From NCBI RefSeq assembly GCF_001277195.1, contig NZ_CP012268.1:1426001-1490000 (forward strand): a DNA stretch of 64,000 bases, written 5' to 3'. The stretch is from Cronobacter muytjensii ATCC 51329 (GTDB lineage Bacteria; Pseudomonadota; Gammaproteobacteria; Enterobacterales; Enterobacteriaceae). The position numbers were made by a program, and so were the translations under genes. This document shows, piece by piece, positions 43,301-51,917 of the stretch. The notes below the pieces were generated by a model. The model ran no database searches, was not told where the DNA came from, and saw only the letters and a list, made by a program, of their open reading frames with translations. Each line of letters begins with the position of its first letter. Position 1 is the stretch's first letter.

Positions 43301-44263
43301 TTAATGCGCCACTTTGCTGATTAAATCCATCATTTTGAGTCGGGGATCGTTAGAGACTTTACGCACTTCCAGCTCGATGCCGCGTGCGTTGAGTTTCTTA
43401 AAGGCCTCGATATCTTTTTCATCGACGGAGACCGCGTTATTGACCTGCGTTTTGCCCTGGCGATAGGCCATCCCGCCGATATTCACGGAGGTGATCCTGA
43501 CGCCGCCTTCCACGAGACGCTCGACGTCCGTTGGGTTGGTGAACAGCAGCATCACGCGCTCGCCTGCATATTTCGGGTTGTTATAGACGCGGATCATTTT
43601 GGCCACATCCACCACGTGCGCGGTGACGCCTGGGGGGGCGACCTGAGTAAGCAGCGTTTTACGCACGTTGTCAGCGGCGACTTCATCGCTCACCACAATA
43701 ATGCGCGTCACGTTGGTCTCTTTGGTCCAGCGGGTGGCGACCTGACCGTGGATCAGGCGGTCATCGATACGGGCGAGGCCGATGACCATATAGTCGTTCG
43801 GGCCCATCGGTTTTGCAGGCGTTGCCGCTTTTGGGGCGGGTGCCGCGGGTGCGGCTTTTTCTGCGGGTTTCGCTTTCAGCGCTTTGACGCCTTCGCGGCC
43901 GGTTTCGACGGCGAGCGCCACCAGTTCATCGAAAGACGGGTCGTCGTCGCGCGCCATTAACGTTTCAACAAGCATCGGGATATTCACCCCGGCGACAACC
44001 TCATGATTGGGTTTATCCACCACAATCCGACTCGCCGCGTTAAACGGGCTGCCACCCCAGGTGTCAACCAGAAAGACGACGCCTTTGCTGGTATCCAGTT
44101 TTTCGAGCTGTGCGTGATATTTTTCGATCAAGGTTTCCGCATTTTCGCCGGGCACGAAATCGATCCAGCCAACGTTTTCCTGCTCGCCCAACAGCATTTC
44201 CGCTGTTTTCAGCAGTTGTTCAGCCGCCCAGCCATGCGTGCCTATGACAATAGCAATGGTCAC
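43301..44263 (-). CDS. manX: Mannose PTS cytoplasmic IIAB component
   Basis: Phosphotransfer protein with IIA and IIB domains, 320 residues. The phospho-histidine of IIA is H10 (VIGTHGWAAEQLL); a Pro/Ala/Lys linker (about 130-155) leads to IIB, whose phospho-histidine is H172 in RIDDRLIHGQVATRWT. First gene of the operon; GAGGTAGC lies before its ATG. An Mlc operator and a possible CRP site lie upstream. Confidence 0.97.
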   Translation of the reverse strand: MTIAIVIGTHGWAAEQLLKTAEMLLGEQENVGWIDFVPGENAETLIEKYHAQLEKLDTSKGVVFLVDTWGGSPFNAASRIVVDKPNHEVVAGVNIPMLVETLMARDDDPSFDELVALAVETGREGVKALKAKPAEKAAPAAPAPKAATPAKPMGPNDYMVIGLARIDDRLIHGQVATRWTKETNVTRIIVVSDEVAADNVRKTLLTQVAPPGVTAHVVDVAKMIRVYNNPKYAGERVMLLFTNPTDVERLVEGGVRITSVNIGGMAYRQGKTQVNNAVSVDEKDIEAFKKLNARGIELEVRKVSNDPRLKMMDLISKVAH

Positions 44264-44372
44264 TTGCTACCTCCGTGGTTATCGTCAATGCCCTAACAGG
44301 CACCGCTAACAGTGATTCGCTTATCGAATCGATTCAGATAAGGATTTGTAAGCATTCAGAACCTAAGCACGA

Positions 44373-44398
44373 ATTATTTTAGAACGCGAAAAAATAAT
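44373..44398. promoter_or_regulatory. Putative Mlc operator of manXYZ
   Basis: A 26-bp near-palindrome with ATTATTTT on one side and AAAAATAAT on the other around a GC-containing core (AGAACGCG) matches the Mlc operator pattern known from ptsG and manX of E. coli. Mlc is the glucose-regulated repressor of this operon. Confidence 0.8.
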
Positions 44399-44554
44399 GT
44401 TTGTGATGAAGCTCTGTAATTTCGCTATCAAAACAAGGCATTCGGCGTCTGTGGAAAATATGCGCGCCTTTTGTGTCACGGCGATTGCAAATTCTGGTAA
44501 ATCTTTGCCAAACGCTATTACCCTTTGTTAAGGTAGATTTCCGATTAATTCACA

Positions 44555-44725
44555 GGAGTAGCGGGCAGCAGCCCACCGTATGGACCGTCACCGACGTCTT
44601 TTCTTTTCCAGGCTTTCATCAGCCGTCATGTCACAAGGCTTTCGCCTTAATTCACTGATAAAACACATCAAAGCGCCCGACACTGTCGGGGTGCCGTTTA
44701 GTCATTCCTTGCGCAGGAGCCTGTT
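44555..44725 (+). promoter_or_regulatory. Possible structured leader of yoaE
   Basis: The leader has AGGAGTAGC, then a hairpin GGGC-AGCA-GCCC (44,563-44,574), and further on CCCGA-CACTG-TCGGG (44,678-44,692). GGAGTAGC recalls the manganese riboswitch, but the other parts of that class are not visible. A structured, regulated leader is plausible; its ligand or role is unknown. Confidence 0.3.
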
Positions 44726-46285
44726 ATGGAATTCTTAATGGACCCCTCAATCTGGGCGGGCTTGTTAACGCTGGTCGTGCTTGAGATTGTTCTTGGCATC
44801 GACAACCTGGTGTTTATCGCTATTCTCGCGGATAAACTGCCGCCGAAGCAGCGCGATAAAGCGCGTTTGATTGGTTTATCCCTGGCGCTGGTGATGCGCT
44901 TAGGTTTGCTGTCGCTTATCTCGTGGATGGTGACACTCACCCGTCCGCTATTCAGCGTCTGGGACCTGAGCTTCTCTGGCCGTGATCTGATTATGCTTTT
45001 GGGTGGCCTGTTCCTGTTGTTTAAAGCCACAACGGAGCTGCATGAACGTCTGGAAAACCGCCAGCACAACGACAGCCACGGCAAAGGCTACGCCAGCTTC
45101 TGGGTCGTGGTATTGCAGATTGTGGTGCTCGACGCCGTCTTCTCGCTGGACGCTGTGATCACCGCCGTTGGCATGGTGAACCATCTGCCGGTGATGATGG
45201 CCGCGGTGGTCATCGCAATGGGCGTGATGCTGCTTGCCTCGAAGCCGCTGACTAACTTCGTCAACGCGCACCCGACGGTCGTGGTGCTCTGTCTGAGCTT
45301 CCTGCTGATGATAGGTCTGAGCCTGGTGGCGGAAGGCTTCGGTTTCCATATTCCGAAGGGCTACCTCTACGCGGCGATCGGTTTCTCCATCATCATCGAG
45401 TTCTTTAACCAGGTGGCGCGCCGCAACTTCCTCAAGCACCAGTCTAATCTGCCGCTGCGCGCGCGTACGGCGGAAGCTATCCTGCGCCTGATGGGCAACC
45501 GTCGTCGCCCGGCGCCGGTAAGTGAGACGGAACACCATGCCGTGGTGCCGGTGCATGACGAAGCGTTTGCGGAGGAAGAGCGCTATATGATTAACGGCGT
45601 GCTGACGCTGGCCTCCCGTTCGTTGCGCAGCATCATGACGCCGCGCGGCGAAATCAGTTGGGTGGACGCTAACCGCAGCGTTGATGAAATCCGCGAGCAG
45701 TTGTTATCTTCGCCGCACAGCCTGTTCCCGGTATGTCGCGGCGAGCTGGATGAAATTATCGGCGTGGTGCGTGCTAAAGAGCTGCTGGTGGCGCTGGAAG
45801 AGGGCGTCGACGTGGCGGCCATCGCCTCGGCGACGCCGGTTATCGTGGTGCCGGAAACGCTGGACCCGATCAACCTGCTGGGCGTGCTGCGCCGCGCGCG
45901 AGGCAGCTTCGTTATCGTCAACAATGAGTTTGGCGTGGTACAGGGGCTGGTAACGCCGCTGGATGTGCTGGAGGCTATCGCGGGCGAATTCCCGGACGCC
46001 GACGAAACGCCGGAAATCATTCACGACGGCGACGGCTGGCTCGTAAAAGGCTCCACCGACCTTCACGCGCTGCAACAGACGCTGGATCTGTCCTCGTTAG
46101 TCAATGATGAAGAGGATATCGCGACGGTCGCAGGCCTCGTTATCGCCATTAACGGGCAAATCCCGCGCGTGGGCGACGAACTGGCTGTGCCGCCGCTGCG
46201 CATTACCATCGTGGAGGCAAACGACTACCGCATCGATCTGGTGCGCGTGGTGAAAGACGCGCCGCTGCACGACGAAGAAGAGTAA
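44726..46285 (+). CDS. yoaE: TerC-family/CBS/CorC-domain membrane protein YoaE
   Basis: A 519-residue membrane protein. The N-terminal TerC-like domain (residues about 1-240) contains the acidic membrane signature EIVLGIDNLVFIAILADKLP and LDAVFSLDAVITAVGM. A CBS-domain pair follows (about 300-420, MINGVLTLASRSLRSIMTPRGEISW), and a CorC/HlyC domain ends the protein (about 430-510). AGGAG lies 7 bases before ATG. The family is linked to metal-ion handling, likely Mn or Mg; the exact role here is not known. Confidence 0.93.
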   Translation: MEFLMDPSIWAGLLTLVVLEIVLGIDNLVFIAILADKLPPKQRDKARLIGLSLALVMRLGLLSLISWMVTLTRPLFSVWDLSFSGRDLIMLLGGLFLLFKATTELHERLENRQHNDSHGKGYASFWVVVLQIVVLDAVFSLDAVITAVGMVNHLPVMMAAVVIAMGVMLLASKPLTNFVNAHPTVVVLCLSFLLMIGLSLVAEGFGFHIPKGYLYAAIGFSIIIEFFNQVARRNFLKHQSNLPLRARTAEAILRLMGNRRRPAPVSETEHHAVVPVHDEAFAEEERYMINGVLTLASRSLRSIMTPRGEISWVDANRSVDEIREQLLSSPHSLFPVCRGELDEIIGVVRAKELLVALEEGVDVAAIASATPVIVVPETLDPINLLGVLRRARGSFVIVNNEFGVVQGLVTPLDVLEAIAGEFPDADETPEIIHDGDGWLVKGSTDLHALQQTLDLSSLVNDEEDIATVAGLVIAINGQIPRVGDELAVPPLRITIVEANDYRIDLVRVVKDAPLHDEEE

Positions 46286-46288
46286 CCG

Positions 46289-47887
46289 TCAGACCAACGG
46301 CGCCGGAAGACGCCGGCGCCAGAACGGCGTGCCTGGATGGGCGCGCCGTTGTTCCAGCCACTGCGGCAGTTCCCGTATCGGCATTGGATGGGCGAATAAA
46401 TACCCCTGCAACACCGGCACGCCGAGGCGGCACAAATAGGCGGCCTGCTCTTCGGTCTCCACGCCTTCCGCCACCAGTTCAATCTTCAGCCTTCTCGCCA
46501 TCGCGATAATAATGTCCGTCACGGTGGAGTTCACCGCGTCGGTGCCGATGGCCGCCGTAAAGCGTTTGTCCATTTTCAGTACGTCGGGACTCAGCGTTTC
46601 CAGATAGGAAAGCGAACTCTGGCCAGTGCCGAAATCGTCAATCGCGAGCTTCACGCCGAGCTGGCGCAGATCGTGCGCCACGCGATAATCCACCTCCGGC
46701 AGCGCATCGCGCTCGGTCAGCTCCAGAAACAGCGGCTGTATCGGGTCAGACGGATACCAGTAACGTTTCAGATCTTCAATAATCACGCCCTGATGAAAAT
46801 GGCTGGCGGCGATATTCACCCCAATATGAAAATCAGCGGAGGCCGGGAAATAGTGGCGCTGTTCGGCGGTTTTAATCAGCACGTAGCGTGTCAGCGCGTT
46901 AATCAGCTTAAGCTGCTCGGCAAGGGGGATAAACACATCCGGCGCAATCGGCCCCAGGCGCGGATTATTCCAGCGCAGCAGCAGCTCCGCGCCCATACAT
47001 TCGCCGGTTTTTCCGCTCACCAGCGGCTGGCAGTACACCTCAAACTCATTGTTGGCGATACCAAGATTAATTTCCCAGGAAAAACTCATGCGCCGGGCGG
47101 TCGCAAGCCAGGCGATATAGCCAATCAGCAAGCTTAACAGCACCGCCAGCGGCAGCTGGTTCGGCAGATTTTTTAGCGCCAGCGCGCCAGGCGACGGGCC
47201 AAACAGCGTTACCGAGAACGGGTAACGGCTGGAGGATTTCTCATAGCGCGTCAGGTCATCGCCGGTAGGCAATGTCTCCACGAGGCCGCGCCCATATTCC
47301 AGCTGCGTGCCCGCCACGTCAAAGAGCACATGCTCAATCACCGGCGGGTCAGGGTTGAGCAGCAGGCTTGCGATAAACTCAATATTTACCGACTGCAACA
47401 CGCCCGATTTGCCGTTATCAATAGCGGGCGTCCAGACAATCAGCACCGGGCTGCCTTTAATTAACGAGCTGTCGCGCGACAGCCGCATCAGCGGCGTGGC
47501 GGCGGGCAGATGGGGCTGCAACTCATGTATCGGCACGTTACGCGCGCCGAAAATGCTGGAACAATACAGCGTGCCATCATCGACCAGCGCAATGGTCCGC
47601 ACCGTCTGCAGGCTCGCGACCATTTCGCGCAGCTGGCGATGCACCTGCTGGCACGGCATACCCACCAGCGGCAACAGCGCGGTGCGCGCGGCGTCTAGCG
47701 GTACCAGCAGCTCATCCAGGGTTTTCACCGCATGGTCGGCGTAGCGCGTAGTGTCGTGCTGATACTGTTTGCGGTCGGAGAAATAGCGTATTCCCAGCGT
47801 CAGAATTAACGCCAGCAGGGCGAGGACGACACAGAGGATCAACCGCCGACGGCGGTAAGCCCGAATAATACGCTGCGCTTTTTGCAT
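46289..47887 (-). CDS. pdeD: Cyclic di-GMP phosphodiesterase PdeD (YoaD)
   Basis: Inner-membrane enzyme that hydrolyses cyclic di-GMP. It is 532 residues. An N-terminal membrane helix (about 15-33) is followed by a periplasmic CSS domain (about 35-235; here the motif is CSSIF), a second membrane helix (about 240-258) and the EAL domain (about 270-515). The EAL tripeptide reads ELL (GAELLLRW), but the metal-binding Glu is kept, and IDDFGTGQSSLSYLE and ELVAEGVETEEQAAYL are intact. So I expect it to be active. Confidence 0.93.
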   Translation of the reverse strand: MQKAQRIIRAYRRRRLILCVVLALLALILTLGIRYFSDRKQYQHDTTRYADHAVKTLDELLVPLDAARTALLPLVGMPCQQVHRQLREMVASLQTVRTIALVDDGTLYCSSIFGARNVPIHELQPHLPAATPLMRLSRDSSLIKGSPVLIVWTPAIDNGKSGVLQSVNIEFIASLLLNPDPPVIEHVLFDVAGTQLEYGRGLVETLPTGDDLTRYEKSSSRYPFSVTLFGPSPGALALKNLPNQLPLAVLLSLLIGYIAWLATARRMSFSWEINLGIANNEFEVYCQPLVSGKTGECMGAELLLRWNNPRLGPIAPDVFIPLAEQLKLINALTRYVLIKTAEQRHYFPASADFHIGVNIAASHFHQGVIIEDLKRYWYPSDPIQPLFLELTERDALPEVDYRVAHDLRQLGVKLAIDDFGTGQSSLSYLETLSPDVLKMDKRFTAAIGTDAVNSTVTDIIIAMARRLKIELVAEGVETEEQAAYLCRLGVPVLQGYLFAHPMPIRELPQWLEQRRAHPGTPFWRRRLPAPLV

Positions 47888-47984
47888 AGGCTTAATCTCT
47901 CAGGCTCAGCTGAGTAATAAAAGGCTGAATGTTAAGAGTGTAGTGGGGGTTGACGCGACGGGAGGAATAAAAGACGGGCGGGGA

Positions 47985-48012
47985 TAAAAAAAGCGCCGCG
48001 AGCGCGGCGCTG
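47985..48012 (-). terminator. Intrinsic terminator after sdaA
   Basis: On the minus strand AGCGCCGCG and CGCGGCGCT enclose CT, followed by seven T residues. It is just after the sdaA stop. Confidence 0.88.
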
Positions 48013-48019
48013 TGAGGCG

Positions 48020-49384
48020 TTAGTCACACTGTACTTTGATGGCCAGCCCGCCGCGTGAGGTCTCACGGTATTTGGCGTTCATATCCTTGCCGGTTTCGTA
48101 CATGGTTTCGATAACTTTATCGAGCGAGACGCGCGGCTCGCTGGTGCGGCGCATCGCCATACGCGAGGCGTTGATCGCCTTCACGGAGGCAATCGCGTTA
48201 CGCTCGATGCACGGCACCTGCACCTGGCCTGCGACCGGGTCACAGGTCAGCCCCAGGTTATGCTCCATGCCGATTTCCGCCGCCACGCACACCTGTTCCG
48301 GGCTCGCGCCCAGCAGTTCGGCAAGCCCTGCCGCCGCCATCGAACAGGCGACGCCCACTTCACCCTGGCAGCCCACTTCGGCGCCGGAGATAGAGGCGTT
48401 CATCTTATACAGCGTGCCGATAGCGCCTGCCGCCAGGAAGTAGCGGATGTAAATATCGGGGCTCACCGATTCGATGAAGTGATCGTAGTAGGCCAGCACC
48501 GCGGGCACAATGCCGCAGGCGCCGTTGGTCGGCGCGGTCACCACGCGACCGCCGGCGGCGTTCTCTTCGTTCACGGCAAGCGCGAACATATTCACCCAGT
48601 CCACCACGTTCATCGGATCGCTGGAGAGCTTATCGCTCGCCACCAGCAAGCGGCGCAGCGCGGAGGCACGACGCGGCACACGCAGCGGGCCCGGAAGCAC
48701 GCCTTCCGTATTCATGCCGCGATCGATACAGGCGCGCATGGTCTGCCAGACGTCAGCGAAATAGTCTTCGATTTCTTTTTTGCTGTGCAGCGCCAGCTCA
48801 TTTTTCATGACCAGCCCGGAGAGCGACAGGCCGGTCTCTTTGCAGTGCGCCAGCAGATCTTTTGCAGAGTGGAACGGATACGGCACACTCACTTCATTGC
48901 TGGCGGCTTTGCCGAAATTCTCTTCGTCGACGATAAAACCGCCGCCGATGGAATAATAGGTTTTGCTGTAGACTTCTTTGTCGCCGCTGTAGGCGTGGAT
49001 GGTCATGCCGTTCTCATGCAGCGGCAGGTTGTCGCTTTGAAAACGCATGCCGTTGTCTTTCGGGAAATCCACTTCGTGGCTACCCTGAGCGAGCAGCAGA
49101 CGACCGCGAGTTTCCACGTCCCGGATAAACGCCGGTATGGCATCGATATCCACTGTGGCGGGTTCATTGCCTGCCAGGCCCATAATAATGGCGATATCCG
49201 TATGGTGGCCTTTGCCGGTCAATGAGAGCGAGCCATAAACGTCCACCGCGAGGCGCGTGACGTCCTGCAATAATCCTTTTTCGACCAGGTCATCGACGAA
49301 CTGCTTCCCGGCCTTCATCGGCCCTACGGTATGGGAAGAGGAGGGACCAATGCCCACCTTAAACATGTCGAATATACTAATCAC
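48020..49384 (-). CDS. sdaA: L-serine dehydratase 1
   Basis: Iron-sulfur enzyme that deaminates L-serine to pyruvate and ammonia. The GTG start at 49,384 (ISIFDMFKVGIGPSSSHT) with AGGAG 7 bases upstream gives 454 residues, as in E. coli; the longer frame to 49,441 is rejected. The N-terminal phosphate-like motif GPSSSHT and the cluster region TAPTNGACGIVPAVLAYYDH are visible, as are CDPVAGQVQVPCIERNAIA and the end RGGLAIKVQCD. Confidence 0.97.
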   Translation of the reverse strand: MISIFDMFKVGIGPSSSHTVGPMKAGKQFVDDLVEKGLLQDVTRLAVDVYGSLSLTGKGHHTDIAIIMGLAGNEPATVDIDAIPAFIRDVETRGRLLLAQGSHEVDFPKDNGMRFQSDNLPLHENGMTIHAYSGDKEVYSKTYYSIGGGFIVDEENFGKAASNEVSVPYPFHSAKDLLAHCKETGLSLSGLVMKNELALHSKKEIEDYFADVWQTMRACIDRGMNTEGVLPGPLRVPRRASALRRLLVASDKLSSDPMNVVDWVNMFALAVNEENAAGGRVVTAPTNGACGIVPAVLAYYDHFIESVSPDIYIRYFLAAGAIGTLYKMNASISGAEVGCQGEVGVACSMAAAGLAELLGASPEQVCVAAEIGMEHNLGLTCDPVAGQVQVPCIERNAIASVKAINASRMAMRRTSEPRVSLDKVIETMYETGKDMNAKYRETSRGGLAIKVQCD

Positions 49385-49555
49385 GTGGTAACTCCTGACA
49401 GAGTCATCTGCCTTGCAGATGACGGTGTGAAAACAGCGCATAGTGTAAGAGGTTATTGTGCTGCGCAGTTAACTATTCACATGAATTATACTAATGGATA
49501 CGGCAAGGCCGCCTAATAAAGTGCTGCAGATCGCACTTTTCACCCTTAATAATAG

Positions 49556-50134
49556 TCAGGGCTTATGGCCGATTTGTAGCGCCAGCTCACGAATAATGCC
49601 TGCGGTCATTCCCCAGACAAAGTAGTGCTCATACCAGGAGAGCCAGACGCGATGGCTGTTGCCGCGCCGGTGAATGTCCAGCGGGTGGTAGCGCCCGAGC
49701 CGCAGCGCCTCGGCGAGCGGCATTTCGAACACCGCCGCCACTTCCTCTTCGCTGGCGTGATACGGCAGATCCGGCGGGATAATGCCGACTACCGGCGTCA
49801 CCTGAAAACCGGTCACGCTGTCTACCGGCGGCAGAACGCCTATCACCTCAACCGATTCGGGCGGGATCGCCACTTCTTCTTGCGCCTCGCGCAGCGCCGC
49901 GGCAATCAGCGACGCGTCGGTGTCATCCACCGCGCCGCCGGGGAACGCCACCTGACCGGCGTGTTTACGCAGCGTCGCGGCGCGCTGCGTTAGCAGCAGG
50001 CCCGGTTCCGGGCGGCGCACCACGGGCACCAGCACTGCCGCCTGGCGCTGATTCAGGCTGTGTCGGGTCATCTGCGGGCGCAGTAGCTGAAAACGCGATA
50101 AAAACCGGTCGAGCGTGAGCGGACTGTTCTCCAT
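49556..50134 (-). CDS. nudL: Nudix hydrolase NudL (YeaB)
   Basis: A 192-residue Nudix-family hydrolase. The Nudix box is GGAVDDTDASLIAAALREAQ followed by EEVAIPPE; the conserved Glu residues are present. Family members act on coenzyme A or related nucleotides; the E. coli protein is annotated as a probable CoA pyrophosphatase. The start is 2 bp after the pabB stop on the minus strand, so the genes form an operon. Confidence 0.94.
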   Translation of the reverse strand: MENSPLTLDRFLSRFQLLRPQMTRHSLNQRQAAVLVPVVRRPEPGLLLTQRAATLRKHAGQVAFPGGAVDDTDASLIAAALREAQEEVAIPPESVEVIGVLPPVDSVTGFQVTPVVGIIPPDLPYHASEEEVAAVFEMPLAEALRLGRYHPLDIHRRGNSHRVWLSWYEHYFVWGMTAGIIRELALQIGHKP

Positions 50135-50136
50135 AT

Positions 50137-51501
50137 CTACCTCTCTAATGCGTGCAGGATACGGTTAACTTTATCAAAAGTTTCCTGATATTCCGCCGCT
50201 TCCTCGCTGTCCGCCACGATGCCGCCGCCCGCTGAGCAATACAGCGCGCCGCCTTCAGCGGTCAGCGTGCGGATAGTAATGCTGGTGTCCATTGCGCCGC
50301 AAAAGCTGAGATAGCCGATGCTGCCGCACCAGGCGTTACGCCGCTGCGGCTCCAGCTCTTCGATAATTTCCATCGCCCGCACCTTCGGCGCGCCGGTTAT
50401 CGAGCCGCCGGGAAAACTGGCGCGCAGCAAATCAGTTGCATGAAGCTGCGGCGGCAGCGTCGCGGTAATCGTGCTGACCAGATGATGCACCGCCGGGAAC
50501 GGCTCGACCACGAACAGCTCCGGCACTTTCACGCTGCCGGGCGTCGCCACGCGGCCAATATCGTTACGCAGGAGATCGACAATCATCAGGTTTTCAGCGC
50601 GATCTTTCGGCGACTGCGCCAGTCGGGCGGCCTGGCGCGCGTCTTCCTGCGGATCCTTCAGACGCGGCAGCGTGCCTTTGATGGGCCGCGTCTCAATATG
50701 ACCGTCGTGCAGGCGGATAAACCGCTCCGGCGACAGGCTTAAAATTGCCTGTTCCGGCAGACGTAAAAAGGCGCTGAACGGAGCGCGGTTGGCGGCGTTG
50801 AGCGTTAAAAATGCCTGCCATTCATCGCCTTCATACCCGGCGCAAAAACGCTGCGCCAGGTTCACCTGGTAGCAATCGCCGCTGCGAAGAAAAGCCTGCA
50901 CCTGGCGAAACTTCTCGCCATATTGCTCGCGCGTCATGTTCGAGCGCCAGGGCGTGGTTAAGCGAAATGGCGGGGTTTTCACCGGCTGCTGCGCCTCAAG
51001 CCAGGCGAGACGCGCCCGGGCGTCGCCATAGCACAGCAGGGTGAGCTGCTTACGTTTGTGATCGGCAATCAGCGCCCAGTCATAAATGCCGACCGCCATA
51101 TCCGGCGCGTTCAGTTCGGCCGCCGCCTGCGCAGGCAGTCGCTCAAAGCGCCGCCCCAGATCGTAGCCGAAAAGCCCCAGCGCGCCGCCCTGAAACGGGA
51201 AGTCCGCGTCCGGCTCAGGGGCGAACGCAAATCGCGCCAGCGCCGCCTGCAACAGGCGCAGCGGATCGTCCTCGCTGTACTGGCAACCGTTGGCGTCTTG
51301 CGTCATAGTGAGCGCCCCGCGCGTGGTCAGCGTGACGCGCGGCTCGGCCACCAGAATGTCAAAGCGATTATGCGGATGATCGGCAAACCCCGAGTGCAGC
51401 AGCATCGCCCAGGGGAGATGATGCAGCGCGGAGAAAATATCTTGCAGCGCGTCGGCGCGCCAGGGCAGGGAGATCAGTTCAGGAGTCAGGTTCGTATTCA
51501 T
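50137..51501 (-). CDS. pabB: Aminodeoxychorismate synthase component I
   Basis: Converts chorismate, with ammonia from PabA, to 4-amino-4-deoxychorismate for folate synthesis. The start at 51,501 (MNTNLTPELISLPWRADAL) gives 454 residues; a longer frame to 51,576 lacks support. Chorismate-binding signatures RFIRLHDGHIETRPIKGTLP and the central SGDCYQVNLAQRF are present, and the end QETFDKVNRIL is typical. Divergent from yoaH. Confidence 0.96.
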   Translation of the reverse strand: MNTNLTPELISLPWRADALQDIFSALHHLPWAMLLHSGFADHPHNRFDILVAEPRVTLTTRGALTMTQDANGCQYSEDDPLRLLQAALARFAFAPEPDADFPFQGGALGLFGYDLGRRFERLPAQAAAELNAPDMAVGIYDWALIADHKRKQLTLLCYGDARARLAWLEAQQPVKTPPFRLTTPWRSNMTREQYGEKFRQVQAFLRSGDCYQVNLAQRFCAGYEGDEWQAFLTLNAANRAPFSAFLRLPEQAILSLSPERFIRLHDGHIETRPIKGTLPRLKDPQEDARQAARLAQSPKDRAENLMIVDLLRNDIGRVATPGSVKVPELFVVEPFPAVHHLVSTITATLPPQLHATDLLRASFPGGSITGAPKVRAMEIIEELEPQRRNAWCGSIGYLSFCGAMDTSITIRTLTAEGGALYCSAGGGIVADSEEAAEYQETFDKVNRILHALER

Positions 51502-51593
51502 CAGGACGACAGATAACAGGTGCGCGGGCGGCGTCTGGCGCTGGCTCGCGCGGCATGAAATAATTGAACTCAGCAATGTAACAGGAGTCAGCG

Positions 51594-51776
51594 ATGTTTG
51601 CAGGTTTACCTTCTCTCACCCATGAACAGCAGCAGCAAGCCGTCGAGCGTATTCAGGAGCTGATGTCACAGGGCATGAGCAGCGGCGAGGCCATCGCACA
51701 GGTGGCGCAGGAAATTCGCGCTACCCATCAGGGCGATCGCATCGTCGCGCGTTTTGAAGACGACGAAGACGAGTAA
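51594..51776 (+). CDS. yoaH: UPF0181 protein YoaH
   Basis: A 60-residue acidic protein (MFAGLPSLTHEQQQQAVERI...) matching the UPF0181 family; the E. coli homologue is 59 residues. It is predicted helical with an acidic tail (RFEDDEDE). AGGAGTC lies 9 bases before ATG. It is divergent from pabB and followed by a strong terminator, which separates it from the lipid cluster. Function unknown. Confidence 0.93.
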   Translation: MFAGLPSLTHEQQQQAVERIQELMSQGMSSGEAIAQVAQEIRATHQGDRIVARFEDDEDE

Positions 51777-51781
51777 GCGCA

Positions 51782-51812
51782 CGCTACCTGGAAAAGGTAG
51801 CGATATTTTTTT
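51782..51812 (+). terminator. Intrinsic terminator after yoaH
   Basis: CGCTACC and GGTAGCG enclose TGGAAAA, followed by ATATTTTTTT. It lies 5 bp after the yoaH stop and isolates yoaH from the cluster downstream. Confidence 0.88.
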
Positions 51813-51872
51813 GTCCCTTCTGACGTGGTATGGTTCGCGCCACTGACAATAACGCCAGACACCATTTCAGAT

Positions 51873-51897
51873 AACGTCCCCGCCTGTCGGGGACGTT
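51873..51897 (+). promoter_or_regulatory. Perfect hairpin in the leader of the lipid gene cluster
   Basis: AACGTCCCCG and its reverse complement CGGGGACGTT flank CCTGT, 20 bp before the first gene start. There is no T-tract, so it is not an intrinsic terminator; it may stabilise the mRNA, block an upstream-read ribosome or bind a protein. No clear promoter is visible: the region holds only weak -35 and -10 matches (CTGACG, GACAAT). Confidence 0.55.
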
Positions 51898-51917
51898 TAG
51901 CTCAGGGACAGCGCCTC

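Larger units (their letters stand above)
44264..44725. other. manX-yoaE divergent control region
   Basis: This 462-bp region separates divergent manX and yoaE. It holds an Mlc-type operator at 44,373-44,398 and a candidate CRP half-consensus site (TGTGATGAAGCTCTGT, 44,402-44,417) near the manX promoter. Towards yoaE there is a leader of roughly 170 bp with two small hairpins. No gene is visible. Confidence 0.6.

Noticed and set aside
44555..44725. Manganese riboswitch in front of yoaE
   Set aside because: Only the GGAGTAGC element is shared; the paired ACATACTCG-like and GCGAGACCATTG-like blocks seen before mntP are missing. Kept as a possible structured leader only.
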